The translations under genes and the position numbers were made by a program. Shown piece after piece: positions 34,584 through 44,097 of a stretch of 64,000 nt of DNA. Under the pieces are notes generated by a model, which ran no database searches, had not been told where the DNA came from, and was given only the letters and a program-made list of their open reading frames with translations. Position 1 is the stretch's first letter, and the number at the start of each line of letters is the position of its first letter. Source of the stretch: Streptomyces sp. Act143 (GTDB taxonomy: Bacteria; Actinomycetota; Actinomycetes; Streptomycetales; Streptomycetaceae); contig NZ_QFRX01000001.1 of NCBI RefSeq assembly GCF_003143935.1, forward strand, positions 2,978,479 to 3,042,478, written 5' to 3'.

Positions 34584-35522
34584 TCAGGCTGTAACCGGTC
34601 GTTCGACCAACGCCAGTGCGAGCTTTGGAAGTTCTGTGAGATCCGCCGCAGCCCCACTGAGCCAGTGCACTCGCGGATCGCGTCTGAACCACGAATCCTG
34701 ACGGCGCGCGAAGCGCTTGGTGGCGCGTACGGTCTCGGCTCGGGCCTCCTCCAGGGTGCACTCCCCGGAGAGCGCCGCGAGCACCTGCTGGTAGCCGAGC
34801 GCACGCGAGGCGGTGCGCCCCTCGCGCAGCCCCCGCGCCTCCAGCGCCCGCACCTCGTCGACCAGTCCGGCGTCCCACATCCGGTCGACGCGGCGCGCGA
34901 TCCGCTCGTCGAGTTCGGGGCGCTCCACGTCGACGCCGATCTGGACGGTGTCGTAGACCGAGTCATGGCCGGGCAGGTTGGCGGTGAAGGGCTTGCCGGT
35001 GATCTCGATGACTTCCAGGGCCCGGACGATCCGGCGGCCGTTGCTGGGCAGGATCGCCTGCGCGGCCTCCGGGTCGGCGGCGGCCAGGCGGGCGTGCAGC
35101 GCGCCGGAGCCGCGGAGGGTGAGCTCCTCCTCCAGGCGGGCCCTGACCTCCGGGTCGGTGCCGGGGAACTCGAGGTTGTCGACGGCGCCACGGACGTAGA
35201 GGCCGGAGCCGCCGACCAGGATGGGCCAGCGTCCCTCGGCGAGCAGCGCGTCGATCCGCTCGCGGGCGAGGCGCTGGTACTCGGCGACGGAGGCCGTGAC
35301 GGTCACGTCCCAGATGTCGAGGAGGTGGTGCGGGACGCCGCCGCGCTCCTCGGGCGTCAGTTTGGCGGTGCCGATGTCCATCCCTCGGTAGAGCTGCATG
35401 GAGTCGGCGTTGACGACCTCGCCGCCGAGACGCTGGGCCAGGAAGACGCCCAGATCGGACTTTCCGGCCGCGGTCGGTCCGACGACGGCGATGACTCGGG
35501 GGGCGGGGGGTGCGCTGCTCAC
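34584..35522 (-). CDS. miaA: tRNA dimethylallyltransferase
   Basis: A 312-residue enzyme that transfers a dimethylallyl group to A37 of tRNAs reading codons that start with U. The P-loop VVGPTAAGKSDLGVFLAQ is at residues 14-31. NADSMQLYRGMDIGTAK and LVGGSGLYVRG are family signatures, and ATKRFARRQDSWFRRD is near the end. The GTG at 35522 puts the P-loop at its usual position. MiaB, which acts on the product, is encoded 2 kb away in the same direction. Confidence 0.96.
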   Translation of the reverse strand: MSSAPPAPRVIAVVGPTAAGKSDLGVFLAQRLGGEVVNADSMQLYRGMDIGTAKLTPEERGGVPHHLLDIWDVTVTASVAEYQRLARERIDALLAEGRWPILVGGSGLYVRGAVDNLEFPGTDPEVRARLEEELTLRGSGALHARLAAADPEAAQAILPSNGRRIVRALEVIEITGKPFTANLPGHDSVYDTVQIGVDVERPELDERIARRVDRMWDAGLVDEVRALEARGLREGRTASRALGYQQVLAALSGECTLEEARAETVRATKRFARRQDSWFRRDPRVHWLSGAAADLTELPKLALALVERPVTA

Positions 35523-35704
35523 CGCCCCAGTCTCGCAAACGTCGCGCCGTGGCCTCGAACGAGTTACGTGACGGCACGGGTGCGGGGTCGTTGCCTGTTG
35601 CGAGGTTTCCGCCGCCGGTTCGCAGAGGCGGCACCCCGGTCGACGCAAATGGGCGCACCGGGCGACGCGGGATTTCGCCCGCACGAGTACCGTATGGAGC
35701 TGAT

Positions 35705-36034
35705 ATGGGTGTTTTCGCACGACTTCTCCGGAGGTCGAAAGCTACGGAGGAGACGTCAACCGCCGAGGCCACGGCCGCCACGCTGACGGCCGAACCCGAG
35801 GCGGCGGCCGCAGACACGGTGGCGGCGAAGGAGTCGGCCGAGGCGCAGCCCGAGGCCGGGACCGAGACCGAGACCGAGGAAGCGGCTGCGTCTGCGGAGT
35901 CGAAGGCCGAGACGGAGACGGAAGCGACGGCGGAGACCGGCGCGTCCGGTGCCGCCGAAGGCGTCGACATCCCCAAGCAGCAGTCCGCCGAAGAGGCGGC
36001 CGACAGCGAGGCCGGCGAGAGCGCCCGCACGTAA
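35705..36034 (+). CDS. Acidic Ala/Glu/Thr-rich hypothetical protein
   Basis: A 109-residue protein that starts with a conserved basic cap MGVFARLLRRSKATEE. It continues as a long disordered tail of Ala, Glu, Thr and Ser with almost no basic residues. ATG 35705 has GGAG just upstream. It is followed 24 bp later by the small antitoxin-like gene, so the two are probably co-transcribed. No domain or function is recognised. Confidence 0.75.
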   Translation: MGVFARLLRRSKATEETSTAEATAATLTAEPEAAAADTVAAKESAEAQPEAGTETETEEAAASAESKAETETEATAETGASGAAEGVDIPKQQSAEEAADSEAGESART

Positions 36035-36058
36035 CTGCCCCGCGCGGGAAGGTGAACG

Positions 36059-36325
36059 ATGGGCCTCCTGGACAATTTGAAAGCCAAGCTCAACCCGGCC
36101 AAGGACAAGGTCTCCGGCCTCGCGCAGCAGCACGGGGACAAGATCCAGCACGGTCTCGACCGGGCCGCCAAGGTCGTCGACGAGAAGACCAAGGGCAAGT
36201 ACAGCGACAAGATCCAGACGGGCACGGGCAAGGCCAAGGACGCCATGGACCGACTCGCGCACAAGGACGACGGTGGCACGGGCGGCACGACCACGCCCCC
36301 GACCGCACCGCCGCCCGCTTCCTGA
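36059..36325 (+). CDS. Small Rv0909/MT0933 antitoxin-like protein
   Basis: An 88-residue protein, MGLLDNLKAKLNPAKDKVSG at the start, with HGLDRAAKVVDEKTKGKYS and QTGTGKAKDAMDRL. This repeated amphipathic lysine-rich pattern is that of the MT0933_antitox family. In mycobacteria one member pairs with a toxin of the polyketide-cyclase fold. No such toxin gene is next to it here, so a toxin-antitoxin role is doubtful; many Streptomyces copies are orphans. A GGAAGG site precedes the ATG. Confidence 0.8.
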   Translation: MGLLDNLKAKLNPAKDKVSGLAQQHGDKIQHGLDRAAKVVDEKTKGKYSDKIQTGTGKAKDAMDRLAHKDDGGTGGTTTPPTAPPPAS

Positions 36326-36436
36326 ACGGACCAGGGACGCGGCCGCCCAGCGGCGGACTCGCGTCATCGACGGACGGCCGCGGAGCACACGCTCCCGGCC
36401 GTCCGCCGTTGCACGGGCAGGGCCGGGAGACGTGTG

Positions 36437-37165
36437 TCAGGACCAGGCCGCGACCATGTACCCCACTCCGTACGGCGCGTCCTCGTACAGCAGTTCCCCA
36501 CCGAGCCCAGCCCCCTCGGCCGCGCCCGCGAGGACCTGCCACGGGGCCCGGCCGGACGCCTTGAGCTCGTACGCCAGCTCGGCGTCCAGCGCTTCGAGGG
36601 CCGGTACGTCCGCCGCCCCGAGGGCCCGCGCGACCTCCGCGTCGAAGGGGGCGGCGCGCTCGTCGAGATATCCGGGCGCCTTGAGGGTGCGGCAGGCGCT
36701 GGCGTCGCCCATCACCAGCAGCGCCACGCGCCCGGCCCGCGCGGCGATGTCCCTTCCGACTTCAATACACCGCTCGGCCGCGAGAGGTTCCCCCACCCCG
36801 AGTCCCTCGATCGGGGCGTGCGCCCAGCGGGTCCTCGCCAGCAGCCACGCGGCAACGGAGAGCGAGGTCGGAAGCGTGGGCTGCGACTCGTCGCCGTCCC
36901 CACCCGGGTCGGATCCCGGACCCAGGCGTACGTCGACGTCCACGCCGAAGCCCCGGAACGAGCCCCGCGCCCCCTCGGCGTGCGTCCCTCGTCCGCCCTG
37001 CTCCGCGGGCCCGATCACCACGAGCAGGTCCGGCCGGGCGGCGGCGAGCACGCCGAGCGCGTCCGTGCAGGCGGCACGCGCGGCATCCAGTTCGGGCGCG
37101 GCGCCCGCGGCGACCTCGGGCACGAGGAGGGGCGGGCAGGGGCAGACTGCGGCGGCGACAAGCAT
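36437..37165 (-). CDS. Class III extradiol dioxygenase-like (LigB-type) protein
   Basis: A 242-residue protein beginning MLVAAAVCPCPPLLVPEVA, with LLVVIGPAEQ, LSVAAWLLARTRW and VALLVMGDASACRT. It resembles the subunit-B domain of class III extradiol dioxygenases, but the usual histidine metal ligands are not obvious (CPCPPLL replaces the first HxP segment). Catalysis is therefore uncertain. It is conserved next to miaB in Streptomyces. Confidence 0.8.
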   Translation of the reverse strand: MLVAAAVCPCPPLLVPEVAAGAAPELDAARAACTDALGVLAAARPDLLVVIGPAEQGGRGTHAEGARGSFRGFGVDVDVRLGPGSDPGGDGDESQPTLPTSLSVAAWLLARTRWAHAPIEGLGVGEPLAAERCIEVGRDIAARAGRVALLVMGDASACRTLKAPGYLDERAAPFDAEVARALGAADVPALEALDAELAYELKASGRAPWQVLAGAAEGAGLGGELLYEDAPYGVGYMVAAWS

Positions 37166-37240
37166 GATCGGCAGCGTAACGCCGTAGGGCGCCGACGCGT
37201 CACTCCGTGACGGGCACGTCCATGAGATCGATGCCGTACG

Positions 37241-37360
37241 GCGCCGAACCTCACCACAGCGCCGGCTCCGCACCCCGTACCGCACCGAACCCCACCACAG
37301 CCCCGGCCCCGCACCCCGTACAGGCCGGCGCCGTGTCCCGCACAGCGCCGCACCCCGTGC
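37241..37360. repeat. Degenerate ~40-bp tandem repeat between miaB and LigB-like gene
   Basis: Two good copies (37241-37280 and 37281-37321) and a third weaker one (37322-37360) each end in GCACCCCGT(A/G)C. They fill the gap downstream of miaB. Confidence 0.65.
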
Positions 37361-37378
37361 GGCGCCGTCCTCGTGCCG

Positions 37379-38905
37379 TCAGTGGGCCGCGCAGCCCCCC
37401 GTCGCCGCCGGCAGCGGTGCCGGGACGCCGATCTGGGGCAGCCCGAGCATCACGCCCGCCGGCTTGGCCGCCTCGGCCGCGTTGCGCTTCTCCCAGGCGT
37501 CGCCCGCGCGCGTACGGCGCACGCTCAGGACGGGGCCCTCGGCGAGGAGGTGGTGCGGGGCGGCGTACGTGATCTCGACCGTCACGACGTCACCGGGGCG
37601 CACTTCCTCGTCGGGCTTGGTGAAGTGGACCAGGCGGTTGTCGGGGGCGCGGCCGGAGAGGCGGTGGGTGGAGCCGTCCTTGCGGCCCTCGCCCTCGGCG
37701 ACCATCAACTCCAGCGTGCGGCCGACCTGCTTCTTGTTCTCGTCCCAGGAGATCTCCTCCTGGAGGGCGACGAGCCGCTCGTAGCGCGCCTGGACGACCT
37801 CCTTGGGGATCTGGCCCTCCATGGTCGCGGCCGGGGTTCCGGGGCGCTTGGAGTACTGGAAGGTGAAGGCGTTCGTGAAGCGGGCCTCGCGGACCACGTG
37901 CATGGTCTGCTCGAAGTCTTCCTCGGTCTCGCCGGGGAAGCCGACGATGATGTCGGTCGAGATCGCGGCGTCCGGCATCGCGGCCCGCACCTTCTCGATG
38001 ATCCCGAGGAAACGCTCCTGCCGGTACGAGCGGCGCATCGCCTTCAGGACCGTGTCCGAGCCGGACTGGAGCGGCATGTGCAGCTGCGGCATCACGTTGG
38101 GCGTCTCGGCCATGGCGGCGATGACGTCGTCGGTGAAGTCGCGCGGGTGCGGGGAGGTGAAGCGGACGCGCTCCAGGCCCTCGATCTTCCCGCAGGCCCG
38201 CAGCAGCTTGCTGAAGGCCTCGCGGTCGCCGATGTCGGAGCCGTACGCGTTGACGTTCTGACCGAGCAGCGTGATCTCGGAGACGCCCTCGGAGACCAGG
38301 GCCTCGATCTCGGCGAGGATGTCGCCGGTGCGACGGTCCTTCTCCTTGCCGCGCAGCGCCGGGACGATGCAGAAGGTGCAGGTGTTGTTGCAGCCGACGG
38401 AGATCGAGACCCAGGCGGCGTAGGCGCTCTCGCGGCGGGTCGGCAGCGTGGAGGGGAACGCCTCCAGCGACTCGGCGATCTCGACCTGCGCCTCTTCCTG
38501 CACGCGCGCGCGTTCCAGCAGGACCGGCAGCTTGCCGATGTTGTGCGTGCCGAAGACGACGTCCACCCAGGGCGCCTTCTTCACGATGGTGTCCTGGTCC
38601 TTCTGCGCCAGGCACCCGCCGACCGCGATCTGCATGCCGGGCCGGGAGGCCTTCCTGGGCGCGAGGCGGCCGAGGTTGCCGTAGAGCCGGTTGTCGGCGT
38701 TCTCGCGCACCGCGCACGTGTTGAAGACCACCACGTCCGCGTCCCCGTCGGAGCCCTCGGGCGCGCGCACGTACCCGGCCTCCTCCAGCAGTCCGGACAA
38801 TCGCTCGGAGTCGTGGACGTTCATCTGGCACCCGTAGGTACGGACTTCGTAGGTCTTGGGCACTGAGACGTCCACTGCCGGGCTCCGGTCGCTGCTGATG
38901 GTCAT
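37379..38905 (-). CDS. miaB: tRNA-2-methylthio-N6-dimethylallyladenosine synthase
   Basis: A 508-residue radical SAM methylthiotransferase acting on isopentenylated A37 made by MiaA. The N-terminal cluster cysteines are in [17 protein letters not shown] and VGGCLAQKD. The radical SAM motif is [14 protein letters not shown]. The TRAM domain is in the last 120 residues. ATG 38905 starts MTISSDRSP. Length is slightly above the family norm because of an Ala/Pro-rich tail. Confidence 0.97.
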   Translation of the reverse strand: MTISSDRSPAVDVSVPKTYEVRTYGCQMNVHDSERLSGLLEEAGYVRAPEGSDGDADVVVFNTCAVRENADNRLYGNLGRLAPRKASRPGMQIAVGGCLAQKDQDTIVKKAPWVDVVFGTHNIGKLPVLLERARVQEEAQVEIAESLEAFPSTLPTRRESAYAAWVSISVGCNNTCTFCIVPALRGKEKDRRTGDILAEIEALVSEGVSEITLLGQNVNAYGSDIGDREAFSKLLRACGKIEGLERVRFTSPHPRDFTDDVIAAMAETPNVMPQLHMPLQSGSDTVLKAMRRSYRQERFLGIIEKVRAAMPDAAISTDIIVGFPGETEEDFEQTMHVVREARFTNAFTFQYSKRPGTPAATMEGQIPKEVVQARYERLVALQEEISWDENKKQVGRTLELMVAEGEGRKDGSTHRLSGRAPDNRLVHFTKPDEEVRPGDVVTVEITYAAPHHLLAEGPVLSVRRTRAGDAWEKRNAAEAAKPAGVMLGLPQIGVPAPLPAATGGCAAH

Positions 38906-38987
38906 GGCTCAAGGGTAGGCGGTCCCGGGAACGCCTCGCGCAGGGCCGTGACGCCCCGGGGTGCGGGGTCCTCGAGGTGAGATCACC

Positions 38988-41153
38988 ATGAGGAGCAGGT
39001 GGCCCATGGATTCCGTGACCCCGCGCAGAGCGCTGCGCGTCCTCGCCTTCGCCGCGGCCGTGCTCTGCACGCTGATCGTCGCCGCGGCGGCCACCGCGCG
39101 CGCCACGGTCGTCTCGGCGGGCTTCTACGGGTCGGTGCTGGACGAGGAGAAGGCGTACACCCGGCTGTACAACGAGGTCCTGGTCGATCCGCGGGCGGCG
39201 GCCGTGACCCGGAGTCTGCTGGCCGGGCTGCCGGTGCCGGAGGCCGTGGTGACCTCCAACATCAAGCTGGTGCTGCCTCCGGAAACGGTCCGGGAGCTCA
39301 CCCAGGAGCAGATCGACGACGTCGTCGGGTACCTGCGCGGCGACCGCGACACCCTTGCCCTGTCCGTCGATCTGCGCCCGGTGCTGGACAACGTCGACGA
39401 CCTTGCGCAGATCTACTTCGGCGATCTCGTCGCCTCCGTGCAGAACCGGGCCGAGCCGGACTTCGACGCGTTCTCGGCCGATCTGTCGGCCGCCCTGGAG
39501 AACGTCGTCGCGGGACGCGTCCCCGACTCGCTGCCCGCCCTCCCGCTCACCGAGGAGCAGGCCGCCCGGGCCGCCGAGCACGTCCTCGCCGCACTGCCCG
39601 AGGAGCGGCGGGCGGGCCTGCGGCCGGAGGTCGAAGCGGCCCTGCGCGACGGGGACATCGGTGCCGTGCTCGCCACCGTGGCGCCCATGGTGGTGTCCGA
39701 GCGCACCCACGCGGCGGTCGCCCGGCTGCGGACGCTCGCCGGGGGCAGCGAGTGGAACCTGGACCGGCCGCTGGACCTCACGGCCCTGCACGAGCTCCGG
39801 CCGTACACTGCGGTCGGGCTGGGGATCGTGGAGGCCGTCGCCGCCGCGCTGCTGGTCGTCTCCCTGGCGGTGCTGTGGGCCACCGGTTCCGCCGCGCCCG
39901 GCCGGCGCCCGATGCTGCTGGGCTGGGCCCTCGCCGCCGGTGGCCTGCTCACCGCCCTGGCCGTCGTCCTCGTACGTCTCGTCGGCGACGGCCGGATCGT
40001 CGATCCGGCGCCGAGCTGGCCGACCGGCCTCGCCCGCCTCGTCGACGACCTCCAGCGCACAGCCGTCGACGACATGACGGTCGCGGCCCTGGGCAGTGCC
40101 CTGGTCCCGCTGGTGGCGGGGGCGCTGCTGGCCGGTTTCGGGTGGGCTCTCCAGGTACGGCCCCGGCTGCGGACGGCGCCGGCGGCCGCGTACGCCCGTC
40201 CGCTGGCGGCCGGTGTGAGCGCCTTCGCGCTCGCCGGGCTCGTTCTGGTGCCGCTGGCCGCGCCCTCCGCGCCGCGCCGGTGCGAGGGCAGCGTGCGGCT
40301 GTGCGACCGGCCTTACGACGAGGTGGCCTTCCTGACCTCGCACAACGCCATGTCGACCACCGTCGACCGGTTCATCGGACCGCTCCAGGACCCGGCCATC
40401 AGCACACAGCTGGACGACGGGGTGCGGGCCCTCCAGCTCGACACGTACCGCTGGGAGCGGCCCGACGAGATCACCGCGCGGCTCGACGGGTCCGACTTCT
40501 CGGCCGAGCAGCGGGCGCTGATCGCCCACGTCGTCAACAAGGTCAACCCGCCGCGTGACGGGCTGTGGCTGTGCCATGCCGTGTGCCGGGCCGGTGCGGT
40601 CGAACTGGTGCCGGAGCTGCGGGAGATCGGCGACTGGATGCGCGAGCATCCGACCGAGGTGCTCACCCTGATCGTGCAGGACGCGATCTCGGGCGAGGAC
40701 ACCGCGAAGGCCGTCGCACAGGCCGGGCTCTCCGACCTCGTCTTCACGCCGGACGAGAATCCCGCGGAGCCGTGGCCGACGCTGGGCGACATGATCGACA
40801 GCGGTCGGCGGCTCGTCGTCTTCGCCGAGCAGGCGGACGGCCCGGCCGCGTGGTACCGGAACTTCTACCGCTACGGCATGGAGACGCCGTTCTCCTTCCG
40901 GCGTCCCGACCAGATGAGCTGTGTGCCGCACCGGGGCGGCACCGGCAAGCGCCTGTTCCTGCTCAACCACTTCATCACCGCGGGCGGCGGCAGCCGGCTG
41001 GACGCGGGCGAGGTCAACGCGCGCGACTACGTCCTGGACCGCGTCGAGAAGTGCGAGCGGGAGCGGGGCCGGCCGGTCAACTTCGTCGCCGTCGACTACA
41101 CGACGATCGGCGACGCGCGCGGGGCGGTGGACGCGCTCAACGCCCAGCGTTGA
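38988..41153 (+). CDS. Membrane protein with PI-PLC X-like domain
   Basis: A 721-residue protein. One transmembrane segment lies near the N-terminus, followed by a 200-residue extracytoplasmic region. Then come hydrophobic segments including VGLGIVEAVAAALLVVSLAV and others to about residue 430. The C-terminal third resembles the phosphatidylinositol phospholipase C X domain: VAFLTSHNAMSTT (His) and LQLDTYRW, then CHAVCRAG. The catalytic set is incomplete by eye, so activity is not certain. ATG 38988 has GAGGTGAG upstream; ATG 39006 is also possible. Confidence 0.82.
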   Translation: MRSRWPMDSVTPRRALRVLAFAAAVLCTLIVAAAATARATVVSAGFYGSVLDEEKAYTRLYNEVLVDPRAAAVTRSLLAGLPVPEAVVTSNIKLVLPPETVRELTQEQIDDVVGYLRGDRDTLALSVDLRPVLDNVDDLAQIYFGDLVASVQNRAEPDFDAFSADLSAALENVVAGRVPDSLPALPLTEEQAARAAEHVLAALPEERRAGLRPEVEAALRDGDIGAVLATVAPMVVSERTHAAVARLRTLAGGSEWNLDRPLDLTALHELRPYTAVGLGIVEAVAAALLVVSLAVLWATGSAAPGRRPMLLGWALAAGGLLTALAVVLVRLVGDGRIVDPAPSWPTGLARLVDDLQRTAVDDMTVAALGSALVPLVAGALLAGFGWALQVRPRLRTAPAAAYARPLAAGVSAFALAGLVLVPLAAPSAPRRCEGSVRLCDRPYDEVAFLTSHNAMSTTVDRFIGPLQDPAISTQLDDGVRALQLDTYRWERPDEITARLDGSDFSAEQRALIAHVVNKVNPPRDGLWLCHAVCRAGAVELVPELREIGDWMREHPTEVLTLIVQDAISGEDTAKAVAQAGLSDLVFTPDENPAEPWPTLGDMIDSGRRLVVFAEQADGPAAWYRNFYRYGMETPFSFRRPDQMSCVPHRGGTGKRLFLLNHFITAGGGSRLDAGEVNARDYVLDRVEKCERERGRPVNFVAVDYTTIGDARGAVDALNAQR

Positions 41154-41220
41154 GTGGCCGGGGCGGCCGACCACCCACACGATGGGAACAAAACATGACA
41201 TATGACGCCGAGAGGATCTC

Positions 41221-41823
41221 ATGTTCCACGCCACCCCACGGCACCGCGCCGCGACCGCGCTGTCCGCACTCGTCCTGGCCGCGGTGAGCGCGGCGTCGCT
41301 CGTCTCGTGCGGTTCGGACAGCGACGACGGCGGTTCCTCGTCCAGCGCCTCCGCCGCCGCCACGGCGTCCTTCTCCGGTTCGGCCGCGTCCGCCCTCGCC
41401 TCTCTCAAGGAGTCCGTCAAGGCGTCGGTCTCGGCCGCGTCCTCCTCCGCCTCGGCACAGGCCTCCGCATGGCTCGCCTCGGTGTCCGCGGAGACCGAGC
41501 GTGCCAACCAGGCCGCCAAGAACGCGCTGAAGGACGTCGAGGGCAAGGGCAACGCCACCGCCGACGTCTCCCTGACCGGCAAACCGCGCTCGGAGACGGC
41601 CGGCCTGCTCGCCCTCGTGGTGAACATCCGCAACAGCACGGACGAGACCGCCTCCTATGCCGTCCAGGTCGACTTCCGCGACCCCGACGGCAAGGTCGTC
41701 CAGACCCGGTACGTCGGCGCGGAGGACCTCAAGCCCGGCGCGAAGGCCCAGCCGCTCGCCGTCAGCACGGAACCGGCGGAGCCGAAACTGACCGCCGTGG
41801 TCGCGAAGGCGCAGCGCTACTGA
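41221..41823 (+). CDS. Secreted lipoprotein, unknown function
   Basis: A 200-residue protein with a lipoprotein signal ending ASLVSC at residue 30. A Ser/Ala-rich, coiled-coil-like stretch follows (about 35-105). A C-terminal beta domain with LLALVVNIRNSTDE and AVQVDFRDPDGKVV resembles the FxLYD/DUF-type immunoglobulin-like domains of secreted actinobacterial proteins. It follows the PI-PLC-like gene by 67 bp and may be in one operon with it. Confidence 0.8.
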   Translation: MFHATPRHRAATALSALVLAAVSAASLVSCGSDSDDGGSSSSASAAATASFSGSAASALASLKESVKASVSAASSSASAQASAWLASVSAETERANQAAKNALKDVEGKGNATADVSLTGKPRSETAGLLALVVNIRNSTDETASYAVQVDFRDPDGKVVQTRYVGAEDLKPGAKAQPLAVSTEPAEPKLTAVVAKAQRY

Positions 41824-41857
41824 TCCGCGCGGGCGCCGCGCGGCCGGCCCGCACGCC

Positions 41858-42508
41858 TCACGGCTCGATCAGCCCCGCGCGGATCGCGTACCGGGTCAGC
41901 TCCAGCCGGTCCCGCATCCCGAGCTTGGCCAGCAGGTTCGCGCGGTGGCGTTCGACCGTCTTGGTGCTGATGAACAGCAGCTCGCCGATCTCCTTGGAGG
42001 TGTGCCCCTCGGCGACGAGTTTGAGGATCTCCTCCTCGCGCTCGGTGACGGCCCGCGCGGGCAGCGCGTCGCCCCGGTGCAGCCGGTCCAGATACGACCG
42101 TACAAGAGCGCGTTCCGCGCCCGGATAGACGAACGGCTCGTCGCGCACGGCGCTCCGGCAGGCCGCGACCAGGTCCCGGTCGGCGACGGACTTCAGCACA
42201 TAACCGCTGGCCCCGGCCTTGAGCGCCTCGAAGAAGTACTGCTCGTTGTCGTACATGGTCAGGATGAGGATGCGCAGGCCGGGCAGTCGTCGCGACAGTT
42301 CGCGGGCCGCCTGGAGGCCGGTCATCCGGGGCATGGCGATGTCGAGGACGGCCAGATCGACCTCACGCGCGCGAGCCAGCTCGACGGCCTCCGCCCCGTC
42401 CCCGGCCTCCGCCACGACCGTGAGATCGTCCTCGCCGTCGAGGATCAGTCGTACGCCCCGTCGTACGAGGGTGTGGTCGTCGGCGAGCAGTACACGAACG
42501 GGGGTCAT
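41858..42508 (-). CDS. NarL/FixJ-type response regulator
   Basis: A 216-residue regulator. The receiver domain has LLADDHTLV at residues 7-15, the phosphorylated Asp in LAVLDIAMP and the conserved Lys in VLKSVADRD. The LuxR-type helix-turn-helix is LTEREEEIL-like: VTEREEEILKLVAEGHTS and ISTKTVERHR. It overlaps the kinase gene stop by 4 bp and is therefore translated together with it. By position it matches the SCO5784/SCO5785-type pair of S. coelicolor, reported to affect the onset of secondary metabolism. Confidence 0.93.
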   Translation of the reverse strand: MTPVRVLLADDHTLVRRGVRLILDGEDDLTVVAEAGDGAEAVELARAREVDLAVLDIAMPRMTGLQAARELSRRLPGLRILILTMYDNEQYFFEALKAGASGYVLKSVADRDLVAACRSAVRDEPFVYPGAERALVRSYLDRLHRGDALPARAVTEREEEILKLVAEGHTSKEIGELLFISTKTVERHRANLLAKLGMRDRLELTRYAIRAGLIEP

Positions 42509-43539
42509 CGGTTCCCCCGAACGAGCAATCGAACATCCGTTCCCCCGTCCGGCGCTCCCGCCAGACTCAGCTCCGCCCCGATCAGCAGGGCCCGTTCCCG
42601 CATCCCCCGGATCCCGGCCCCTTCGGTGGCGTCCCCCAGCCCCTTGCCGTTGTCGCGTACGAGGAGTTCGACACCGTCCGCGACCCGCTGGAGCCGGATC
42701 TCGGCGCGGTCGGCGGCGGAGTGCCGTGCGGTGTTGGTGAGGCCCTCCTGAGCCACCCGGTAGAGCACGAGTTCCGACTCCTCGGTCAGGGGCGGCAGTC
42801 CGCCGGGGACGTGGTGGCGCACCGTCAGGCCGGGGGCACTGAACTCGCCGGCGAGCGCGCGCAGGGCGCTGGCCAGGCCCAGCTCCTCCAGGACGCCGGG
42901 GCGCAGCAGACGGGCGATGCGGCGGATCTCGTCGAGACCCGCGCGGGTGGCCTCCTGAGCCTGGCTCACCTCCTCACGCAGCTCCTCGGGGGCCCGGTCG
43001 GCGACGCGCTTGAGCTGGAGAAGGACCGCGGTGAGGGTCTGGCCGACCTCGTCGTGCAGCTCGCGCGCGACGTGGCGGCGTTCGCGCTCCTGCGCGGACA
43101 GGGCCCGGGCGGCTCCGGCGGCGCGCTCGGCCTCCAGTCGGTCGAGCATGGTGTTGTACGTCGTGATGAGCGCCGCCGCTTCGCTGGGACCGGCCACGGC
43201 CGCCCGGGCTCCGGGCCGCAGCAGGTCGGCGGCGGCCATGGCGTGGCCAAGCCGCCGCAGCGGGGCGAGGCCGATGCGCAGGACCAGCGCGTTGGCCGCC
43301 AGCAGCAGGGCAAGGCCCACGACCACGACGACCGCCTCGGCCGGGGTCACGGGGGTCGACACGGTGACCGGGCCCAGCAGCAGCGCGGCGGCGACGACCA
43401 GGCCGGCGGCGTTGAGCGAGAAGATCCGCCAGAACAGCGACACGTTGGTGTTCCCGCCCCTCTCCCTCCGCTCCCTCGGTGCCTGCGGGGCCAGCCTCGC
43501 CCTGCCCGCGTGCTCGCGTATATCCGTGACGCCACCCAT
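42505..43539 (-). CDS. NarX/DegS-type sensor histidine kinase
   Basis: A 344-residue kinase. Two hydrophobic segments (about 35-55 and 65-85) flank a very short outer loop. A HAMP-like region and the HisKA_3 motif RRHVARELHDEVGQTLTAVL with the phosphorylated His follow. The ATPase domain ends LVRDNGKGLGD and GAGIRGMRERA. The start is uncertain: the frame opens at 43539 (MGGVTDIREH), but a GTG at 43443 giving SLFWRIFSLNAAG is also possible. It forms an operon with the response regulator. Confidence 0.92.
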   Translation of the reverse strand: MGGVTDIREHAGRARLAPQAPRERRERGGNTNVSLFWRIFSLNAAGLVVAAALLLGPVTVSTPVTPAEAVVVVVGLALLLAANALVLRIGLAPLRRLGHAMAAADLLRPGARAAVAGPSEAAALITTYNTMLDRLEAERAAGAARALSAQERERRHVARELHDEVGQTLTAVLLQLKRVADRAPEELREEVSQAQEATRAGLDEIRRIARLLRPGVLEELGLASALRALAGEFSAPGLTVRHHVPGGLPPLTEESELVLYRVAQEGLTNTARHSAADRAEIRLQRVADGVELLVRDNGKGLGDATEGAGIRGMRERALLIGAELSLAGAPDGGTDVRLLVRGNR

Positions 43540-43611
43540 GTCGCCACCGTACGGGGCGGTGGCAGCATGCAGATCCGGCTCCCGCGATCACCGACCATGA
43601 GGGGAAGAAAC

Positions 43612-44097
43612 GTGTCTGCACCGCGCCTGAGGGCGACGCCGCTGCCGGGAATCGGGGTCCAGTACGACCTCGTGACCCGCGAACACCGCCATCTGTCCGT
43701 GGTGGCGCACCGCGACGGCGCGCGGACGGTGAGCGTGTACCAGGCAGACGACCCCGACTCCTGCGCGCAGTCGCTGCGGCTGACCGGGGCGGAGGCGGGC
43801 TCGCTGATCGACGCGCTGAAGCCGTCGCACCACAGCGCGAACCTCCTCTACACCACCGACCTGGGCCTGGTCGCCGAGCGCATCGAGGTCGCGGCGGCCT
43901 CGCTCTGGAACGGACGGCTGCTGGGCGAGACCCGGATGCGGACGGAGACGGGCGCCTCGATCGTGGCCGTGCTGCGGCGGGCGGCGGCGATCCCGTCCCC
44001 GGCGCCGGACTTCCGGCTCGCGGGCGGGGACACGGTCATCGTCGTCGGCACCCGTGAGGGCGTCGACGCCGCCGCGGCGATACTCGGGCGGGAGTGA
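43612..44097 (+). CDS. Cation:proton antiporter regulatory subunit (KhtT-like, TrkA-C)
   Basis: A 161-residue cytoplasmic protein. Its N-terminal half is VQYDLVTREHRHLSVVAHRDG and its C-terminal half is a TrkA-C/RCK-C domain with GASIVAVLRRAAAIPSP and GDTVIVVGTREGVDAAAAIL. Such subunits bind nucleotides or sense pH to gate the partner antiporter. GTG 43612 has GAGGGGAAG upstream. The stop overlaps the antiporter start by 4 bp, indicating translational coupling. Confidence 0.9.
   Translation: MSAPRLRATPLPGIGVQYDLVTREHRHLSVVAHRDGARTVSVYQADDPDSCAQSLRLTGAEAGSLIDALKPSHHSANLLYTTDLGLVAERIEVAAASLWNGRLLGETRMRTETGASIVAVLRRAAAIPSPAPDFRLAGGDTVIVVGTREGVDAAAAILGRE

Noticed and set aside
37590..41639. A 1349-codon minus-strand frame covering miaB and the phospholipase-like gene
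   Set aside because: It runs through two well-supported genes in other frames and has no family resemblance or start signal.
42721..43611. N-terminal extension of the antiporter regulatory subunit to 458 residues
   Set aside because: The upstream part of this frame is antisense to the sensor kinase; the GTG at 43612 has a strong ribosome site and gives the normal length.
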